A stretch of DNA of 64,000 nt from Pseudomonas costantinii. Its GTDB lineage: Bacteria; Pseudomonadota; Gammaproteobacteria; Pseudomonadales; Pseudomonadaceae. Location: positions 1 through 64,000 of the forward strand of contig NZ_MDDR01000009.1 of the NCBI RefSeq assembly GCF_001870435.1. Direction: 5' to 3'. This document shows positions 51,103 to 59,198 of the stretch, one piece after another (position 1 is the first letter of the stretch; each line of letters starts with the position of its first letter). Under the pieces are notes generated by a model, which was not told where the DNA came from, ran no database searches, and was given only the letters and a program-made list of their open reading frames with translations. The position numbers and the translations under genes are program-made.

Positions 51103-52206
51103 TTACCGGGACATACTCCAACCGGACTTGTGTAGTGCCTCCAATAATGTCTCGCTCTCCAACCCCGGAACCTTGACACCCTCGTCGGTGGTCATGTCTT
51201 CCCCCGCCAGCATGGCATTGATGATCGCCTCCTCCACCGCCTCCGCCGCCGCGCTGAACAACGGCGAAATGTGGTCGTTATTGACCATCTGCAAGGCGGT
51301 GCTCAGCGGCAAGCCCTTGCGCCCGTAATCCGCCGCGGGCACATCCTGGTTGCCGGTGGCGAAGGCCAGAAACAGGTCGCCGCTGGAGTCCTCGGTACCG
51401 CCGCCGGTGCGGGCAATACCGATGGATGCACGCTGCGCCAGGCGCTGGCATTGGTGTGGCAGCAAGGGGGCGTCGGTGGCGATGATCACTACGATCGAAC
51501 CCATGCCCGGCGTGCCCCGCTCGGCAAACGGCGAAGCAATACCCATCAACTGGCGGCCTACCGGGTAGCCGTCGACCCGCAGTTCCTGGCGCTTGCCATG
51601 GTTGGCCTGCACCAGTACACCAACGGTCCAGCCGCCCTGCTCCGCAGGCAAACGCCGCGACGCTGTGCCGATACCGCCCTTGAACTCATGGCAGATCATT
51701 CCGGTGCCACCGCCCACTGCACCTTCCTGCACCGGGCCGGTTTCAGCGTTGTTCAGTGCCTCACGCACATGTTCCGGGCCTACGTGCTGGCCCCAGATAT
51801 CGTTGAGCAGGCCGTCGTAGGTTTCCATCACCACCGGCATGCACCAGTACACCGCAGGGTCCGCCAGGCGCTCGCGCTCCAGGGCAATCAATGTATCGCG
51901 CACAATACCGATGCTGTGGGTATTGGTGATGGCCAACGGCGTGGTCAACAGCCCTGCCTCGCTGATCCACTCAAGGCCAGTCGCATCGCCATTGCCGTTG
52001 AGCACGTGGTACCCGGCGAAGCACGGCTGATACCGTGCCTCCCCGGCGCGCGGCTGGACCACGGTGACGCCGGTGCGCACCTGTTTACCGTCGATACGCG
52101 TCTTGAGCGTACTGTGGCCGACCCGGACGCCGGGAACATCGGTGATGGCATTCAATTCACCAGGCGTACCCAGCCCCAACGTGATGCCCAATTGACGTGC
52201 ACGCAT
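51103..52206 (-). CDS. P1/DmpA family aminopeptidase (S58)
   Basis: The product has 367 residues. The family opening is NAITDVPGVRVGHSTL. The autoprocessing site is EDSSGDLFLAF, where the nucleophile should be S275, released by cleavage after S274. GAVGGGTGMICHEFKGGIGT is another conserved stretch. These Ntn-like enzymes remove N-terminal D- or beta-amino acids or L-residues from small peptides and amides. AAGGAG precedes the ATG at 52206 by five bases. The APC permease gene ends close to its start (52216 versus 52206), so both form an operon of uptake and hydrolysis. Confidence 0.88.
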   Translation of the reverse strand: MRARQLGITLGLGTPGELNAITDVPGVRVGHSTLKTRIDGKQVRTGVTVVQPRAGEARYQPCFAGYHVLNGNGDATGLEWISEAGLLTTPLAITNTHSIGIVRDTLIALERERLADPAVYWCMPVVMETYDGLLNDIWGQHVGPEHVREALNNAETGPVQEGAVGGGTGMICHEFKGGIGTASRRLPAEQGGWTVGVLVQANHGKRQELRVDGYPVGRQLMGIASPFAERGTPGMGSIVVIIATDAPLLPHQCQRLAQRASIGIARTGGGTEDSSGDLFLAFATGNQDVPAADYGRKGLPLSTALQMVNNDHISPLFSAAAEAVEEAIINAMLAGEDMTTDEGVKVPGLESETLLEALHKSGWSMSR

Positions 52207-52215
52207 AACCACTCC

Positions 52216-53580
52216 TTACAATTTCTGAAACGCCGGACTCAACCGGCCACTGATGCAATACAAAATCACCGACAAGGCCAGCAAGCCGATGATGATCATG
52301 ATGTCTCGCGCCGAAGCCGCCAGCGCCAGGGTCACTAACAGGTAGCCCGCGCCCAGCACTGCCAGCAACGCCGGCAGCGGCCACAGCGGCATGCGATAGG
52401 GGTGCTCGCGATCACGCAGCAGCACCCGGCTCATCAATGCGCACAAGGCCACCGCCAGGTACACCAACATAATCAGCAACACACTGAAGGATGTGAGGTC
52501 CGCCAGGTTGGAGCTGAAACTCAACAATGCCGAAGGGATCGCCAGGAACAGCGTAGCCAACCAAGGGGAATCCCAGCGCGGATGAATCCGGGTAAACAGC
52601 TTGTTGATACCTGGTGTCCACAATGCATCGCGACCACTGCTGAACACCACGCGGCCAATCTGGATGACGATGGCGACAATCGCGTTGAACACTGACAGGA
52701 AGATCCCCGCGCTGACCAACCGAGACAAGGTTTCATTGCCATGACTGGTCAACAGGTAGCCGATGGGGTCGGGGCTGCTGATCATCGCACTCAGCGACGG
52801 CGCGCCAATCAACAGCGCAGTGATGGGCACCAGTTCAATCACCACCACCAGTCCCAGGGACCACAACACCGCCTTGTGCACGCCCTTGCCACCGCACTTC
52901 ATGTCTTCGGCCAGCAATACCGCCGGACCGTAACCATTGAACGAAAACAAACCGATACCGACCGCGCCAATCACCAACGCCCAGGGCGCCAAATGCAGTA
53001 CGCCGTTTTCGACGATCTGCGGCTGAAACAGCACGCTGGCCGGCTGCACCGGGTTACCGAAGCCGATAAACACGATTACCAGCAAAGCGGCCACTTCCAG
53101 CAACAGGCAGGTGCCCGTGATCCAGGCATTCAGCTTGATATTGAGGATGCCCAGCGCGTAACTGCACACCACGATCACCAGCGCGACGGTTTGAGAATCG
53201 AACTTCGTACCCAAGGCATTATTCAGGTACGTCGCCGCGCCAGTGGCCAATACCGGCGGGATGAAGAGCAACATCACCAGCACCGTCAGGAAGGTCGCAT
53301 AACCCGCCATACCGCCAAATACCCGCTTGGCATACACATATTCACCACCGGCGCTGTTGTGGGCACGGCCCAGTTCGGCGTAACAGAAGGCGAACATCAG
53401 CGCGAGCAAGGCGGCCATCACAAAGGCCAGGAATACACCGCTGCCCGCTTGCTGGATGGCAAAGGGCGCAATCACAAACACCGAGCTTGCAGGCGTTACG
53501 GCTGAAACCGTAATAGCCACTACATCGAAGACGCTCAGGGTGGGCTTGAGCACGCCGTCTGGCGCGGGGGAAGCACTCAT
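52216..53580 (-). CDS. APC family amino acid permease
   Basis: The product has 454 residues with about twelve membrane helices. APC signatures are VVAITVSAVTPASSVFVIAP, CYAELGRAHNSAGGEYVYAK and LFSFNGYGPAVLLAEDMK. It imports an amino acid or related compound. AGAGG precedes the ATG at 53580. It is upstream of the DmpA-type peptidase gene by nine bases and divergent from a LuxR-type regulator, so the three probably act together. Confidence 0.9.
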   Translation of the reverse strand: MSASPAPDGVLKPTLSVFDVVAITVSAVTPASSVFVIAPFAIQQAGSGVFLAFVMAALLALMFAFCYAELGRAHNSAGGEYVYAKRVFGGMAGYATFLTVLVMLLFIPPVLATGAATYLNNALGTKFDSQTVALVIVVCSYALGILNIKLNAWITGTCLLLEVAALLVIVFIGFGNPVQPASVLFQPQIVENGVLHLAPWALVIGAVGIGLFSFNGYGPAVLLAEDMKCGGKGVHKAVLWSLGLVVVIELVPITALLIGAPSLSAMISSPDPIGYLLTSHGNETLSRLVSAGIFLSVFNAIVAIVIQIGRVVFSSGRDALWTPGINKLFTRIHPRWDSPWLATLFLAIPSALLSFSSNLADLTSFSVLLIMLVYLAVALCALMSRVLLRDREHPYRMPLWPLPALLAVLGAGYLLVTLALAASARDIMIIIGLLALSVILYCISGRLSPAFQKL

Positions 53581-53779
53581 ATCGTTATCCTCTGTCGTTG
53601 TTTTTGGTAGGAGGCAGAAACGAAAAGTCGGGCTTTTGCGGGATATGTTTCCCACTGGATGGTGGGGAAAGTAAACGCTGTGTTTGCGTCAGCCAATTCC
53701 CCTATTGGCGTACTCCCCTTGACGACACCCGGCAAAAGCCGAACCCTTGGCCGATCTTTTGATGGCGGGAGCCTTTTAC

Positions 53780-54574
53780 ATGAGCCTGTTTAGAGAGGTC
53801 GGCATACACGCAGGCCTGGGCCGCACCGTCGCGCACATCGGCACCGAGCGGTTCTGGAAACAGCTGGTGCTGTTGCTGCACCAATGCTTGCCCTTTGATA
53901 ACGCCCTGGCGATTTTCTATCCCATCGACGGCTCGCCCCAGGCCCTGGAAGAATACGACGCCCAGCCCAGCAGCAAACCGGCGTCGATGCTGGTTTACCT
54001 GAATGGCTTGTATTTGCTCGACCCATTCTTCCAGGCCTGTCGCGAAGGGTATGCCGATGGCGTGTACCGCCTGGAGGAAGTCGCGCCGGACCATTTTCGG
54101 CAAAGTGAATACTTCCTCAACTACTTCCACGACAACGTGCTGGAAGACGAGGTGCAATTTATCCTGCAACTGCCTGGCGCCGGGACGTTATCACTGTCGC
54201 TGGGTAGGCAGCGGGTGTTCAGCGCCGAAGAAACCGGGCTGATGACCACGGTGGCGGCGTGGGTGCTGCCGTTGATGCAGCAGCATTGGCAGCAAAGCAC
54301 CCAGCGCGCACCGGCCGCCGAGGAAATGGCCAGCCAGATTCGTGACGCGATGAGCCATTTTGGGTGTGGGGTGCTTTCGGACCGTGAACTGGAAATTGCT
54401 CGCCTGGTATTGCGCGGGTTCTCTTCCAAAGCGATGGCTGAACGCCTGAATATCTCGCCGGACACGGTGAAGGTGCACCGTCGGCATCTGTACGCCAAGC
54501 TGGATATTTCGTCACAACCGGAGCTGTTTTCGTTGTTTATTCAGTCATTGGGGCATGACCTGGAAAACCCCTGA
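53780..54574 (+). CDS. LuxR-type transcriptional regulator
   Basis: The product has 264 residues from the ATG at 53780, with GGGAG eight bases upstream. The C-terminal LuxR helix-turn-helix (about 200-258) reads LSDRELEIARLVLRGFSSKA...LNISPDTVKVHRRHLYAKL. The N-terminal 190 residues form a sensor domain I do not recognise as an acyl-homoserine lactone binder. It is divergent from the permease-peptidase operon and is its likely regulator. Confidence 0.87.
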   Translation: MSLFREVGIHAGLGRTVAHIGTERFWKQLVLLLHQCLPFDNALAIFYPIDGSPQALEEYDAQPSSKPASMLVYLNGLYLLDPFFQACREGYADGVYRLEEVAPDHFRQSEYFLNYFHDNVLEDEVQFILQLPGAGTLSLSLGRQRVFSAEETGLMTTVAAWVLPLMQQHWQQSTQRAPAAEEMASQIRDAMSHFGCGVLSDRELEIARLVLRGFSSKAMAERLNISPDTVKVHRRHLYAKLDISSQPELFSLFIQSLGHDLENP

Positions 54575-54594
54575 TATCGGCGGTGCAGCCGACG

Positions 54595-54757
54595 CAGCCT
54601 CGTGCGCTTCTCGAAACTGCCCAACAACCAGTCGCCCAAGCTGCCAATCCGCAAAGATCGGCTCCCGGCCCTCCACCACGGCCGTGAGCAGATACACGCC
54701 ACCTTCCTCTGACGCCCGTCCTAGACGTAAACGTGCGGACTTGTTCGACCTGAGCAT
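54595..54757 (-). pseudogene. N-terminal remnant of a RAYT (REP-associated tyrosine) transposase
   Basis: A frame from the ATG at 54757 gives MLRSNKSARLRLGRASEEGG, then VYLLTAVVEGREPIFADWQL and GRLVVGQFREAHE. This matches the start of TnpA-REP/RAYT proteins (the FADWQLGRLVV segment is typical). It then runs into sequence antisense to the LuxR gene end and stops at 54545. The HUH and tyrosine catalytic motifs are missing, so it cannot act. RAYTs mobilise REP sequences, which are present elsewhere in the window. Confidence 0.7.
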
Positions 54758-54792
54758 TCCTTGCTCCCTGTTCGGCCATTGGGAGCAAGGAA
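54757..54792. repeat. Perfect 12-bp hairpin at the RAYT start
   Basis: TTCCTTGCTCCC (54757-54768) and GGGAGCAAGGAA (54781-54792) pair perfectly around a 12-base loop. On the minus strand the AAGGA ribosome site and the first base of the ATG of the RAYT remnant lie in the stem. It may be a 5' translation-limiting structure or a terminator between LuxR and the next gene. Confidence 0.7.
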
Positions 54793-54847
54793 ACTACAGG
54801 CAAAGCGACCTAGACAACCGAACCGATGCACAACGAAATATTACCGA

Positions 54848-55927
54848 TCAGCGCCCCATACGAATGGTATTCCACACCCGCGTACGGATCCGGTCGATAT
54901 TCAGCGGCATCGCCTCCAGCGCAAACAACTTGCCCATCATTTCCGGGCTCGGATAGATCTTGGTGTCCGCCTTGATCTGCGGGTCTACCAGGCTATCGGC
55001 GGCGCTATTGCCGTTGGCGTAGTGCACTGAGTTGGTGATGTCGGCCATCACCTGGGGCTCCAGCAGGTAGTTCATGAAGGCATAACCGGCCTTTTCATCC
55101 GGGGCATCGGCCGGCATGGCAACCATGTCGAACCAGATCGCAGCGCCTTCCTTGGGAATCTGGTAACCGATCTTCACGCCATTCTTGGCTTCATTGGCAC
55201 GGCTTTCAGCTTGCAGCACATCGCCGGAGAAACCGACGGCCACACAGATGTCGCCATTGGCCAGGTCGCCGGTGTATTTCGAGGAGTGGAAGTACGCCAC
55301 ATAGGGCCGCACTTTCATCAGCAGCGCCTCGGCTTTTTTGTAGTCTTCAGGGTTCTTGCTGTGGGGTGGCAAACCGAGGTAGTTGAGGGCGATGGGCAAT
55401 AGTTCCGGGCCGTTATCCAGGATGGCCACGCCGCACTTGCTGAGTTTTTCCATGTATTCGGGCTTGAAGATCAGGTCCCAGGAATCCACGGGGGCGTTGT
55501 CCCCCAGCACGGCTTTTACCTTGTCGATGTTGTAGCCGATGCCGGTACTGCCCCACAGGTACGGGAAGCCATGGTCGTTACCCGGGTCATTGTTTTGCAG
55601 GGCCTTGAGCAATACCGGGTTGAGGTTCTTCCAGTTTGGCAACTGGCTCTTGTCGAGCTTTTTCAAGGCGCCGCCCTGGATCTGCCGCGCCATGAAGTGG
55701 TTAGACGGAAACACCACGTCATAACCCGAGTTGCCGGTCATCAGCTTGCCATCGAGGGTTTCGTTGCTGTCATACACGTCATAGCTGAAACCGATCCCGG
55801 TCTGCTTCTGGAAGTTCTTTGTGGTGTCCGGGGCGATGTAGCTCGACCAGTTGTAGATTTTCACCGTCTCGGCGGCCTGGCTGATAGAGGCCACCAACAT
55901 CAAGGGCAACAGGGCAATGGCTTTCAT
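54848..55927 (-). CDS. Polyamine ABC transporter binding protein (PotF/SpuD type)
   Basis: The product has 359 residues with a signal peptide ending SISQAAE. PotF-like text includes VKIYNWSSYIAPDTTKNFQK, GYDVVFPSNHFMARQIQGGA and WGSTGIGYNIDKV. It would bind putrescine, spermidine or a relative in the periplasm. No permease or ATPase genes adjoin it, so it must work with components encoded elsewhere. It is the last gene of an AraC-oxidoreductase-cupin-binding protein run. Confidence 0.9.
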   Translation of the reverse strand: MKAIALLPLMLVASISQAAETVKIYNWSSYIAPDTTKNFQKQTGIGFSYDVYDSNETLDGKLMTGNSGYDVVFPSNHFMARQIQGGALKKLDKSQLPNWKNLNPVLLKALQNNDPGNDHGFPYLWGSTGIGYNIDKVKAVLGDNAPVDSWDLIFKPEYMEKLSKCGVAILDNGPELLPIALNYLGLPPHSKNPEDYKKAEALLMKVRPYVAYFHSSKYTGDLANGDICVAVGFSGDVLQAESRANEAKNGVKIGYQIPKEGAAIWFDMVAMPADAPDEKAGYAFMNYLLEPQVMADITNSVHYANGNSAADSLVDPQIKADTKIYPSPEMMGKLFALEAMPLNIDRIRTRVWNTIRMGR

Positions 55928-55987
55928 GGTTCGATTTCCTGGCGGTTTTAGGGCTGTTTTTATGGCAGGCGATCAAGGATCAAAGCG

Positions 55988-56329
55988 TTACAGAATCAGT
56001 ACGTAGGTCTTGCGCACGGTTTCCTGGATATCCCAGATTCCGGTGCTGTTGGCCGGTAACATCAGTGCGTCACCGGCTTCTATGTGAACGATTTCACCGT
56101 TGTCGGGGGTGAAGGTGCAGCGGCCCTGGATAAAGTGGCAAAACTCCTGGGATTTGATCTGCCGACGCCAGACGCCCGGGGTGCATTCCCAGATGCCGGT
56201 TTCGACGCCGTCGGTGCGCTCGACACTCAAGGTCGAGGCCACGGCAACCGGTTCGCCCAGGGGCACGGCCACCGGTGACGAGTCCGGCAGGTGGGCATTC
56301 AGCGCGTCTTTGAATTGAGTGATGCTCAT
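55988..56329 (-). CDS. Small cupin protein (DUF861 type)
   Basis: The product has 113 residues from the ATG at 56329 (MSITQFKDALNAHLPDSSPV). It is a single cupin barrel with GIWECTPGVWRRQIKSQEFC, FIQGRCTFTPDNGE and GDALMLPANSTGIWDI. Such proteins often sit beside polyamine or amine oxidation genes. GGGAA precedes the start. A sugar or amine ligand is unknown. Confidence 0.87.
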   Translation of the reverse strand: MSITQFKDALNAHLPDSSPVAVPLGEPVAVASTLSVERTDGVETGIWECTPGVWRRQIKSQEFCHFIQGRCTFTPDNGEIVHIEAGDALMLPANSTGIWDIQETVRKTYVLIL

Positions 56330-56355
56330 GGGTTTTCCCGTGTGAGTGAAACGAC

Positions 56356-57762
56356 TTAGTGCATAAAACCTTCCATGAACCCGGCCACGCCGGTCGCCAG
56401 CTTGCGGCGCCAAGGGGCGGTGTTGGGGTCGGCCAACACTTGGTCTTCATAGACAAAACTGCGAATGATCGCGTTGTAGCCCAGCCAGCGGCACGGCTCG
56501 GGCTCCCAGGCTTTGAGCGCGTCCAGGCCACGCTCGCGGATCACCCAGGGCTGTACGGTCAGCGGCGTGTCGAGGCCCAGGATCAAGTCCGCCAGCGTGC
56601 GGCCACCCAGGTTGGTGGCGCCTACGCCCTCCCCGCCGTAACCACCGGACAACGCGATACCGCTTTTGTGATCGCACAGCATGTGCGGCCGGAAATTACG
56701 CGACATGCCGAGGTTGCCGCCCCAGGAGTGGGTAATCCGAACCTGCTTCAGCTGTGGGAAGAGTTCGCCGAACAGGTAGCGACGCAGCTCTACTTCACTG
56801 TCGGTCAAATCAAAGTCATGGCGCAGCTTACCGGCGAATTGATAGCCACCACGGGCGCCGAACACCAGGCGGTTGTCTGCCGTACGTTGGCCGTAGGTGA
56901 CCTGTCGGCTGCTTTCGCCAAACGCCTGACCGTGGCTCAAGCCAATTTCATCCCACGTGCTGGCCGACAGTGGCTCGGTGGCGACGATCAAGCTTTGCAC
57001 CGGCAATTGGTAGCGCCCCAGGGGCGGCAGCGTATTGGCGTAACCTTCGACCGCCGGCACCACCCAAGCGGCGCGCACGCTGGCCTTGGCCGTGCGCAGG
57101 CTGCCGGACTGCCAATCGGTTACCGGGCTGTTTTCATAGATCGCAACGCCCATGCCTTCCACCACCCGGGCAAGGCCGCGCACCAGCTTGGCGGGGTTGA
57201 TGGTCGCGACGTGGGGCGCATAGATACCGCCATAAGGCTTGGCGATACGGATCTGTTCGGCCAGCTGTTGCGGGCTCAACCAGCGATAGTCATCTTCGGT
57301 GAGGCCTTGGGCGTAGAGTTTGTCCAGGTAACGCCGCAGGCTGTCTTCCTGCTCAGGGTAGCGCGCGGCGCAATACAGGGCGCCGCCCTTGCGGTAGTCG
57401 CACTCGATGCCTTCACGGGCCAACACCTGGGCCACTTCATCGGGAATGCCGTGCAGCAGGTCAAACGAGGCGCGACGCTGTTGCGGGGCAAGGCCAGCCA
57501 GCAGGCGGTCTTCGCCCAACAGATTGCCCATCAACCAGCCACCGTTGCGACCCGACGCACCGAAACCGGCAGTCTGTGCCTCGATAATCGCAATTTTCAG
57601 CTCAGGGGCCTGGCGTTTCAGGTAGTAAGCGGTCCAAAGGCCCGTGTAACCGGCGCCGACAATGGCCACGTTGACGTCCAGGTCATGCTCCAGCGACGGC
57701 CGCGCCCGCAGCGGGTCGTCCAACTGGTCCATCCATAAACTGATATTGCGCCATGCCGGCAT
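56356..57762 (-). CDS. FAD-dependent amine/amino acid oxidase-like protein
   Basis: The product has 468 residues of the DAO/PuuB family. The N-terminal FAD motif is VAIVGAGYTGLWTAYYL, with GFGASGRNGGWLMG, and the C-terminal part has GIALSGGYGGEGVGATNLGG. It resembles gamma-glutamylputrescine oxidase. Next to a polyamine-binding protein gene, oxidation of a polyamine derivative is inferred. A cupin gene follows 26 bp downstream. Confidence 0.88.
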   Translation of the reverse strand: MPAWRNISLWMDQLDDPLRARPSLEHDLDVNVAIVGAGYTGLWTAYYLKRQAPELKIAIIEAQTAGFGASGRNGGWLMGNLLGEDRLLAGLAPQQRRASFDLLHGIPDEVAQVLAREGIECDYRKGGALYCAARYPEQEDSLRRYLDKLYAQGLTEDDYRWLSPQQLAEQIRIAKPYGGIYAPHVATINPAKLVRGLARVVEGMGVAIYENSPVTDWQSGSLRTAKASVRAAWVVPAVEGYANTLPPLGRYQLPVQSLIVATEPLSASTWDEIGLSHGQAFGESSRQVTYGQRTADNRLVFGARGGYQFAGKLRHDFDLTDSEVELRRYLFGELFPQLKQVRITHSWGGNLGMSRNFRPHMLCDHKSGIALSGGYGGEGVGATNLGGRTLADLILGLDTPLTVQPWVIRERGLDALKAWEPEPCRWLGYNAIIRSFVYEDQVLADPNTAPWRRKLATGVAGFMEGFMH

Positions 57763-57811
57763 GCCAAGCTCCCCTACCTCGTTTCGATAGGGGCGATCCT
57801 AGAGCGCTGTG

Positions 57812-58621
57812 TTATTGGCTGTCTTGCGCGCGTGCACGCAGGGAAATTTGTTTGACGTAGGCTTTGGGCGATTGACCGGTGTGCTGGCGAAACGCGCTGT
57901 AGAACGCGGACAGCGAATTGAAACCGGCGGCAAACGCCAGGTCATCGACTTTGATCGGTGGCAGGGCTTTATCCAGTGCGGCCAGTAAATGCTGGAGCCG
58001 GGCCTGGTTGACGTAACGGTAGAAGCTCTGCCCGAGCACTTGGTTCAACAAGTAGGAAATCTGATTGCGGCTGTAGCCGCATTCCTTGGCGACCCGCTGC
58101 AGGTCCAACTCCGGATCCAGGTAGGGTTGCTTGAGGTCGAAATATTGCTGCAAATCATTGGCCATATGCCCCAATTGCTGGGGCGACAGGCCCAAGCGAC
58201 TGACCGTCGGACGCATGGCCTGGGTCGGCTGCTCATGCACCAGCGACGCATATTCATTGACCCGCCAGATCAGCCCATCGCGCACGGTAATGGCTTCGCT
58301 AGTGCGAAACGACACCAGGCCCTGGCCGCCGCGCAAAGTAATGCGGTACTGGATAAACGCCGTGTCGCCGTCGGCGCGAATGCGGTCGATGTGTTCAATG
58401 GCCTCATCGGCACCGCGAGGCATGCTGGCTTGCAGGTACTCCCGCAGTTCGGCGTAACCCACCACGCGGTTCTGGAAAAAGTCGTGGTATTGGATGTGTG
58501 GATGATAGTAGGACATCACCCCATCAAGGTCTCGATGGCGCCAGCATAAGTGGTGACGCAAGACCAACTCGCCGGTGGCTTGAGTGTTTTGACAATCATC
58601 GTCTGGGGCAATCTCGGGCAT
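57812..58621 (-). CDS. AraC-family regulator with NTF2-like N-terminal domain
   Basis: The product has 269 residues from the ATG at 58621 (MPEIAPDDDCQNTQATGEL). Residues about 20-130 look like a SnoaL/NTF2 fold (HHLCWRHRDLDGVMSYYHPH; YHDFFQNRVVGYAEL). The C-terminal AraC helix-turn-helix pair (about 165-265) has RVAKECGYSRNQISYLLNQV and LAFAAGFNSLSAFYSAFRQH. The frame extends to 58858, but the extra residues look non-coding. It probably controls the oxidase-cupin-binding protein genes 49 bp downstream. Confidence 0.85.
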   Translation of the reverse strand: MPEIAPDDDCQNTQATGELVLRHHLCWRHRDLDGVMSYYHPHIQYHDFFQNRVVGYAELREYLQASMPRGADEAIEHIDRIRADGDTAFIQYRITLRGGQGLVSFRTSEAITVRDGLIWRVNEYASLVHEQPTQAMRPTVSRLGLSPQQLGHMANDLQQYFDLKQPYLDPELDLQRVAKECGYSRNQISYLLNQVLGQSFYRYVNQARLQHLLAALDKALPPIKVDDLAFAAGFNSLSAFYSAFRQHTGQSPKAYVKQISLRARAQDSQ

Positions 58622-58857
58622 GTAAGGCTCTGCGACGAATAAACGGCTGAGATTGCCGAATTTTACGGGGCGCTTCAATGGCCAATGGGTACTTCCGATT
58701 AAGGGCCAGATGACCCACATCAACTTATCGGAAAGGAACCGCCGAACGGGGCATAAAAACTCACCTTGTACTTGCGAACGAATGCTATTTTGAGGTTCTT
58801 CGATGCCACGACCAGTGAAGGTTATGGCCCCCTCCGGCGAGCTAAAGGAAGCGCTCA

Positions 58858-59130
58858 ATGAACAAGGTGGGCAACATGAATAAAGTGACGTTCCCCAACG
58901 CCTGCCAGCTGATGCGCTGGCATTTTCATCCGATGGGCTTCGAGGGGAGCATGGACGCCCCCGGCAGTATGGTCGCCCGCCTGTTCGACCGTGCCAGCGG
59001 CGAGACGTTGATCGCCATCGCCGGCATCCCCTGCGCCACCGTGATGAATGCCAGCGATGTGGAGCGCATCATCGAGGCGGTCGAGGATGAACTGGCGAGT
59101 TTTGTGCCGTCGCTGTCTTTGCGGGCCTGA
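58858..59130 (+). CDS. DUF1652-type small protein
   Basis: The product has 90 residues; FPNACQLMRWHFHPMGFEGS and LIAIAGIPCATVMNASDVER are the conserved parts I associate with Pseudomonas DUF1652 proteins. Function is unknown. GGAAG precedes the ATG at 58858; an ATG at 58876 with AAGGTGGG is an alternative. It is divergent from the AraC gene. Confidence 0.75.
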   Translation: MNKVGNMNKVTFPNACQLMRWHFHPMGFEGSMDAPGSMVARLFDRASGETLIAIAGIPCATVMNASDVERIIEAVEDELASFVPSLSLRA

Positions 59131-59159
59131 GCACGATCTATCAGGCAACGAATAACCAA

Positions 59160-59179
59160 TGTGGGAGCCTGCTCCCACA
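59160..59179. repeat. Short REP palindrome
   Basis: TGTGGGAGC and GCTCCCACA pair perfectly around CT. It lies between the convergent DUF1652 and helicase genes and may act as a stop for both. Confidence 0.8.
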
Positions 59180-59198
59180 TTTGGATTGCATTCACTCT

